Part shown: positions 59,301 through 62,409 of the stretch, piece after piece
How the letters are laid out: each line of letters opens with the position of its first letter
Position numbering within the stretch: the stretch's first letter is position 1
Assembly: GCA_021325275.1 (NCBI GenBank)
Contig: JAJPHL010000018.1
Span: 1-62,409 of the forward strand
Source: Terriglobia bacterium
Lineage (GTDB): Bacteria; Acidobacteriota; Terriglobia; JAJPHL01
Reading direction: 5' to 3'
DNA: 62,409 nucleotides
Program-made: the position numbers and the translations under genes
Notes under the pieces: generated by a model
What the model was told of the DNA's origin: nothing
Databases searched by the model: none
The model's input: the letters and a program-made list of their open reading frames with translations, nothing else

Positions 59301-59697
59301 AGTTTTCTGCTTGCAGCAATTGGGCGGATGCGGAGACCTCGATCGCCTCGCTGACTTGTCCCACCTGCAGCGTGAAATCCACGCGCACCGTCTGCTGAAC
59401 TTGGACTTGAATGCCGGAGCTGGCCGACTTGAAGGATGCTCGCTCCACTTTCACCGTATACTGCCCCGGGGCCACCGCGGGAAAGGTGTAGTCGCCCGAT
59501 TCAGTGGACATTGTCTCCCGAACGGCGCTTGTGGCAACATTGGTCAATGTGATTCTTGCGCCGGGAACGGCGGCTTCGCTGGCATCGGCAATATGCCCGG
59601 TAACTTCTCCGAATGTTTGTGCCAAGGCCGCGGTCGCAAGTCCGACGGTTACCACTACAAGCAACAAAACACGCCTCAGTTGACGTCGCATCGTCAT
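56326..59697 (-). CDS. TonB-dependent-receptor-like outer membrane protein with carboxypeptidase-regulatory domain
   Basis: A 1123-residue outer membrane beta-barrel. Signal peptide 1-26, carboxypeptidase-regulatory-like (CarboxypepD_reg) domain about 30-112 (GEVTGHIADASEAAVPGARI, GDYTFPAVAPGQYTVKVE), plug domain (ELPLNGRNYLGLVALA, EFKVQSGIYPAEFGHQSTQINVVTKSG), and a long barrel ending in aromatic Phe (LGLKYSF). This acidobacterial type replaces SusC in sugar uptake; no SusD partner is present. It heads the hydrolase operon and is divergent from the malectin regulator. Likely imports arabinoxylo-oligosaccharides. Confidence 0.93.
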   Translation of the reverse strand: MTMRRQLRRVLLLVVVTVGLATAALAQTFGEVTGHIADASEAAVPGARITLTNVATSAVRETMSTESGDYTFPAVAPGQYTVKVERASFKSASSGIQVQVQQTVRVDFTLQVGQVSEAIEVSASAQLLQAENSTLGTVIDNKGVTELPLNGRNYLGLVALAANTNTASASSGQAGSRQGGDRASQSISTGGNRIMFDYFTLDGVSNTDPDFSTYVVLPSIDAIQEFKVQSGIYPAEFGHQSTQINVVTKSGGNAYHGTMFEFIRNNKLDAVPYSFTSVHPASSPFKWNDYGFELDGPVRIPKIVDGRNKLFFMANDEWKVQRQNSLSTYSVPTAAMFNGDFSALGTTIYDPNTKLPFSGNLIPAGRIDPISKKFLNYYTSSNLPGLSSNYTQVNSFPNNRDAFTLRMDFIESPKSSWTGRYSWGDENQSNTGISITGGKIITNYEQYLGSNTRALTPSLLNEARFGYTRLSNSTGTYSAFDVDSVSTLGIPNLQPGAPVSWGVPFASFAGDGFTAIGDTQDGPYFIDDNTLQLVDNVSWVRGKHAVRFGFEYSRQNFNQIGNQFSRGQFAFQPNATQSATKTGGDAFAEFLLGDIYQSTVAVALANAQFQRNAEAAFVDDTWKVTPKLTLSLGLRYELTPPWTDTANNLFTVSVPHIYAAANAPNTPVMLRQGNCTDPYAGPPAINIRWTTVSATCNGGALPDQLMNTSYRDFAPRIGVAYAPDSKTVVRLGWGVFYNQEIGNAYFDLARNIAGRVTLTSNTGTPNLFYSNAIPGGSGTTANVPSPFAYAMDPDHRTSYAMQYLVNVQRQLGSDWALEAGYLGGASRHLQGFQDVNQAIPGTVGNVASRLPWAGFSNIQYVHDGGNGSYNALSLKATRRFRQGLSVIASYTWAKSIDTTSGIRNQGFDTLYPQNSYCLACERGLSSFDTRHRVATSVLYELPVGSGKLLPINNPVANNVFGGWQVGGVVTLQSGMPGTLTIGGVDNASTGAGGYDRPNATGASPYLDNPTPSRYWNLAAFTEAPPGQFGNVGRNAVVGPGIIGVNMEVHKQFRMPYKDSHTVEFRFEAFNLPNHPNWQMPNLNILSGGAQPGQPATASHVNFGVVTATQTAMRQIQLGLKYSF

Positions 59698-59857
59698 CTC
59701 CTTTGTGTTCGCAGATCCTGGCGTTGATGGAACCAGACCCCATCAGAATCCCCAAGCTCCTGTGGGCAGAACTTTCGACCAGAACAGGCGTTCCAGTGCT
59801 TGTACGCTAGAACACTTCTATTGACGACGACTACGTTTGGTACGGTGAAGTCTCCCG

Positions 59858-59897
59858 CGGTTAACGGTTAGGTGCGAATTAACCTGTCCGTAAACCG
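59858..59897. promoter_or_regulatory. 40-bp imperfect palindrome between receptor and regulator
   Basis: Left arm CGGTTAACGGTTAGGT (59858-59873) and right arm ACCTGTCCGTAAACCG (59882-59897) match at 13 of 16 positions when one is reversed, around an 8-base spacer. It lies 31 bp before the regulator ATG. A -10-like TATGAT (59904-59909) follows it, so a bound protein would cover the -35 region. The receptor start is 160 bp away on the other side. Operator role is inferred. Confidence 0.55.
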
Positions 59898-59928
59898 TTG
59901 TGATATGATCGCGTAAATCGTTCGGCGT

Positions 59929-61542
59929 ATGGGTGATATCGGCAAAATCCCGACGATCGAGCTGCGCGACCAGTTGGTCCGAGCAGAGTTGAATCGTGTC
60001 CTGGAGAGCCAGGCGTTTCGCACCAGCAAACGATGCAGCGAGTTCCTCGGATACGTCGTCGATCAGACTCTGAACGGCCCCAGCGGCAACCTTAAAGAAC
60101 GCCTGATCGGTGTGGAGCTTTTTCAGCTTCCACCCGATTTCGATACCGGCCAACACACCATTGTCCGGGTGACGGCCAATGAGGTTCGAAAACGGCTGGC
60201 TCAACATTATGTTTCGGAGAATGGATCGCCGCACATTGTGACAATCCATCTCCCGCCCGGATCCTACAGCGCCGAGTTCCGCTGGGGGAGTCCGAAGGAT
60301 CGAGAGCACGCCGCGGAATCAGATGAAATGCCCGCGGCACTGGAGTCTTCTGAAGAGCTGCCCTCGCGTAAAGGTCCTGTGATCGTGGGCGCGCAACCCT
60401 CCAACGCCGCGAGACTTGGCTGGATGTCCCGAAGTGTTGTCGCCGCGGCGACAGTCGTTCTGATCTCTGCCGCCGGTTACGCCGTCTGGCACTGGTCCGG
60501 CGGCAAACCCGTCTCGGGAGCCTCGCCGGCGCTGACCGTGTCCGCCGCGCCTGCACTACCCGGCAAGGGGGACCTGCGCATGATCATGGGTCTCAAAGAT
60601 CCGTACCTGGACCGCAGTTCGCGAAGCTGGTTGCCCGATCAATTCTTCACCGGCGGCTCGATCATCGTGCGACCTTCAGAGCGCGTGCTTCGGACGCTTG
60701 ATCCCGACATGTACAGGCATTCACGAGTGGGAGAGTTTCAATACAACATTCCACTCGATAAAGGCGCCTACGAAATGCATCTCCATTTTGCTGAAACCGG
60801 GCTTTCCGATTTCATCAGCGCGGAGTCCAGCGGTGAAGGACAGCGCCTTTTCCGGATTTCCGCCAACGACAAACGAATCGTTGACGCCCTCGATGTTGTG
60901 GCTGATGCCGCCGGCGCTAACATATCGGATGAACGTGTGTTCCGCGATATTTCTCCAGCGGAGGATGGGGTTCTGCACCTAAGCCTGAGCGCGATTCGCG
61001 GCTCACCGATGTTGAGCGCGATCGAGTTGCTTCCCGTCAAACCTGGTTCGGTGCGTCCCGTGAGAATCCGCTCCGGCTGGACTTCTTCGTGGCAGGATTC
61101 CGCCGGCCAGCAATGGCGCGCCGACTCTTATTTCATGGGCGGAAACGCGCTGGTGCGCGCGAAGAATCCCGCACAGCAAGAAACCTCGATTGCGCCCGAC
61201 ATCGCGCTCTACGGCAGCGAACGTTGGGGACATTTTTCCTACGCGATCCCGGTCGCCGAGGGACGTTACAAGGTGAAGCTGAAGTTCGTTGAAGGCCACT
61301 ACGGCCCTCGCAACACTGGCGTTGGAGGAGTCGGCAGCCGCCTATTCGATGTTTACTGCAACGGAGTCGCCTTGCTGCGGAAGTTCGATATCCTGAAGGA
61401 AGCCGGCGGCGAGGGACACCCGATCGACAAGATATTCACTGGAGTCGAACCTAACGCGCAAGGCAAGATCATCCTCACTTTCGTGCCGATTAAGGGCATG
61501 GCCTGCGTGAACGGCATCGAAGTTTTGGAAGACGCGCGCTAG
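59929..61542 (+). CDS. Membrane one-component regulator with two malectin sugar-binding domains
   Basis: A 537-residue protein in three parts. Residues 1-120 match the cytoplasmic domain found at the front of many acidobacterial regulators (SEFLGYVVDQTL, LKERLIGVELFQLPPDFD, IVRVTANEVRKRLAQHYV, IHLPPGSYSAEF), taken to be winged-helix DNA-binding. A single membrane helix spans about 168-187 (RSVVAAATVVLISAAGYAVW). The periplasmic part holds two malectin-type domains, about 210-375 and 378-535. Each has the pattern FFTGGSIIVRPS / YFMGGNALVRAK, then a sandwich (YEMHLHFAE / YKVKLKFVE) and a final strand (AIELLPV / GIEVLED). Malectin domains bind di- and oligosaccharides. It is divergent from the receptor, so it probably reads out extracellular sugars and controls the locus; that is inference. 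Confidence 0.82.
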   Translation: MGDIGKIPTIELRDQLVRAELNRVLESQAFRTSKRCSEFLGYVVDQTLNGPSGNLKERLIGVELFQLPPDFDTGQHTIVRVTANEVRKRLAQHYVSENGSPHIVTIHLPPGSYSAEFRWGSPKDREHAAESDEMPAALESSEELPSRKGPVIVGAQPSNAARLGWMSRSVVAAATVVLISAAGYAVWHWSGGKPVSGASPALTVSAAPALPGKGDLRMIMGLKDPYLDRSSRSWLPDQFFTGGSIIVRPSERVLRTLDPDMYRHSRVGEFQYNIPLDKGAYEMHLHFAETGLSDFISAESSGEGQRLFRISANDKRIVDALDVVADAAGANISDERVFRDISPAEDGVLHLSLSAIRGSPMLSAIELLPVKPGSVRPVRIRSGWTSSWQDSAGQQWRADSYFMGGNALVRAKNPAQQETSIAPDIALYGSERWGHFSYAIPVAEGRYKVKLKFVEGHYGPRNTGVGGVGSRLFDVYCNGVALLRKFDILKEAGGEGHPIDKIFTGVEPNAQGKIILTFVPIKGMACVNGIEVLEDAR

Positions 61543-61779
61543 AAACCTTTGGTGTATTCCACAGCGCGTTGCGAGACACTGGAACCGTTGGAAAGAACAT
61601 CGCCGTGTACGATACACGTACGATGGATCGCGGATGCTGAGTTTCATGAAGGTCTAGCGGTGTTCATTTTTCAATAACTTGCTTGGATTCAATAGCCGCG
61701 GCAAGTTCGAATCCCTCCCTCTCCGCCAGAAACTAGCGTTTCTCGCCGAATCCATCCCAAACGCGCAGCGTTGACCCGT
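61543..61779. other. Intergenic region holding the right island boundary
   Basis: 237 bases without a gene. The 27-base tRNA-derived repeat is at 61705-61731; no other structure is clear. Confidence 0.6.
61705..61731. repeat. Right attachment-site-like repeat (tRNA-Ser 3' fragment)
   Basis: Exact copy of 40273-40299. Only the tRNA 3' end is present: the bases before it cannot complete the T-stem, and no anticodon arm precedes it. So it is not a tRNA gene but a remnant site. Confidence 0.8.
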
Positions 61780-62403
61780 CTAATTGCGCGCCGCCGTATT
61801 TTTTCGTTTCGAAATCAGCGCTCCCAGACCCGTCGCCAGTAGCAACAACGAGGAGGGTTCGGGAGTTAGCGCCACTGTCGCTTCGCCGTTGGGGGAGAAG
61901 TTTTGCACCGTGGGATTGCCGTTGGTATCCAAGTCAATCTCTACCAACTGGCCGATCGAGCCGCCCTGGCCAATCAATGGGTCGAAGCTCGAATCATCCA
62001 AGGTCAGAAGGAACGAATCGCCACTCTGAGCGTTGCCGGAGATGATCGGGATATCCAGGTCGACGAATACGTCGAAAAAACTTCCGAATGTGAATCCGTC
62101 GGTATACTCATTCTGCACATCCGTGTTGTTGATCCCCACGGTTCCCGGCAACGACCCGCTGACGTCGCCCACATCGCTGAGAGGCGTTCCCAGTGTGCCG
62201 TCGCTGGTGAAGCCGGACAATGTGGCACTGGCGGGATCCACCGGTGCTGCGCCGGGGTTGAACTGGAAGTCCAAATAGCCCACGGTGCCGCTGATACTCG
62301 TCGTATCGACGTGGATCTCGTAGATGGAATCGGCATGCGCCTGGGCGATCCCCAGCAGCGCGAACATTGTGCCGAACGCCGCCAACAATAAACTCTTGCG
62401 CAC
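61780..62403 (-). CDS. PEP-CTERM exosortase-sorted protein (NF038129-like)
   Basis: A protein of at least 207 residues. Signal peptide 1-24 (LLLAAFGTMFALLGIAQAHA), a beta-rich body beginning IYEIHVDTTSISGTVGYLDF, and a C-terminal sorting signal with PEP motif TPEPSS, a hydrophobic helix (LLLLATGLGALI) and basic end SKRKNTAARN. It would be anchored and processed by an exosortase, often linked to extracellular polysaccharide. The GTG at 62403 is the only start visible; the frame is open to the window edge 6 bases on, so the true start may lie outside. It lies beyond the island boundary. Confidence 0.88.
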   Translation of the reverse strand: MRKSLLLAAFGTMFALLGIAQAHADSIYEIHVDTTSISGTVGYLDFQFNPGAAPVDPASATLSGFTSDGTLGTPLSDVGDVSGSLPGTVGINNTDVQNEYTDGFTFGSFFDVFVDLDIPIISGNAQSGDSFLLTLDDSSFDPLIGQGGSIGQLVEIDLDTNGNPTVQNFSPNGEATVALTPEPSSLLLLATGLGALISKRKNTAARN

Positions 62404-62409
62404 AGTAAT

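Noticed and set aside
61690-61735. Possible second tRNA-Ser gene
   Set aside because: Only the 3' 24 bases of the tRNA plus three are present; T-stem 5' side, anticodon arm and acceptor 5' strand are missing.

Overview
The window looks like chromosome from a GC-rich Acidobacteriota of the Bryobacterales/Solibacter type. The evidence is the combination of a PadR regulator with a long duplicated MacB/FtsX-type permease (the ADOP family), a TIGR03435 protein, repeated cytochrome/copper-monooxygenase proteins, DUF1552 and DUF1592 proteins, a TonB-type receptor with an N-terminal carboxypeptidase-regulatory domain, and a PEP-CTERM protein. No rRNA, CRISPR array or phage gene was seen.

Region 1 (about 0.1-25 kb) is mostly housekeeping: a penicillin-acylase-type hydrolase overlapping pheA, PadR-ADOP, trpE-trpG, a two-gene ATPase plus TOPRIM-like pair that resembles a defence module, a cytochrome/copper-monooxygenase protein, a cyclophilin, then dnaE, coaX, birA and valS on the minus strand. 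Upstream of valS lie three more cytochrome/monooxygenase paralogues. A small aspartic-protease cassette sits between two of them, flanked by a duplicated junction sequence.

Region 2 (25-40 kb) is accessory: an AraC regulator divergent from an aldo/keto reductase and a Tat-exported molybdenum dehydrogenase (iorA/iorB-like), a YCII protein, a secreted protein broken by a frameshift, a TIGR03435 protein, a GntR-ABC operon, and a deletion scar that joins a kinase N-terminus to the tail of an ABC ATPase ahead of an orphan permease. A HEAT-repeat protein and an APC transporter follow.

Region 3 (40.2-61.7 kb) is the highlight. A tRNA-Ser(GCU) gene has its last 24 bases plus three more (27 bp) repeated exactly 21.4 kb away. 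Between the copies is a coherent arabinoxylan-degradation locus. Almost everything is on the minus strand with overlaps or short gaps: TonB-type receptor, feruloyl-esterase-like protein, GH43 arabinanase, jelly-roll protein, CE7 acetylxylan esterase, two more CE1-like esterases, a DUF1592/DUF1552 pair, a small exported protein, GH10 xylanase and GH51 arabinofuranosidase. The one plus-strand gene is a membrane one-component regulator with a cytoplasmic DNA-binding-like domain, one membrane helix and two periplasmic malectin domains. It is divergent from the receptor across a 231-bp gap holding a 40-bp imperfect palindrome. I infer a tRNA-targeted hemicellulose island with its own sugar-sensing regulator. 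It also shows decay: a frameshift that cuts the GH51 Tat signal off its enzyme, and the tail of a lost LacI regulator. A PEP-CTERM protein closes the window.

Several intergenic inverted repeats recur, and three genes take their stop codon from inside them.
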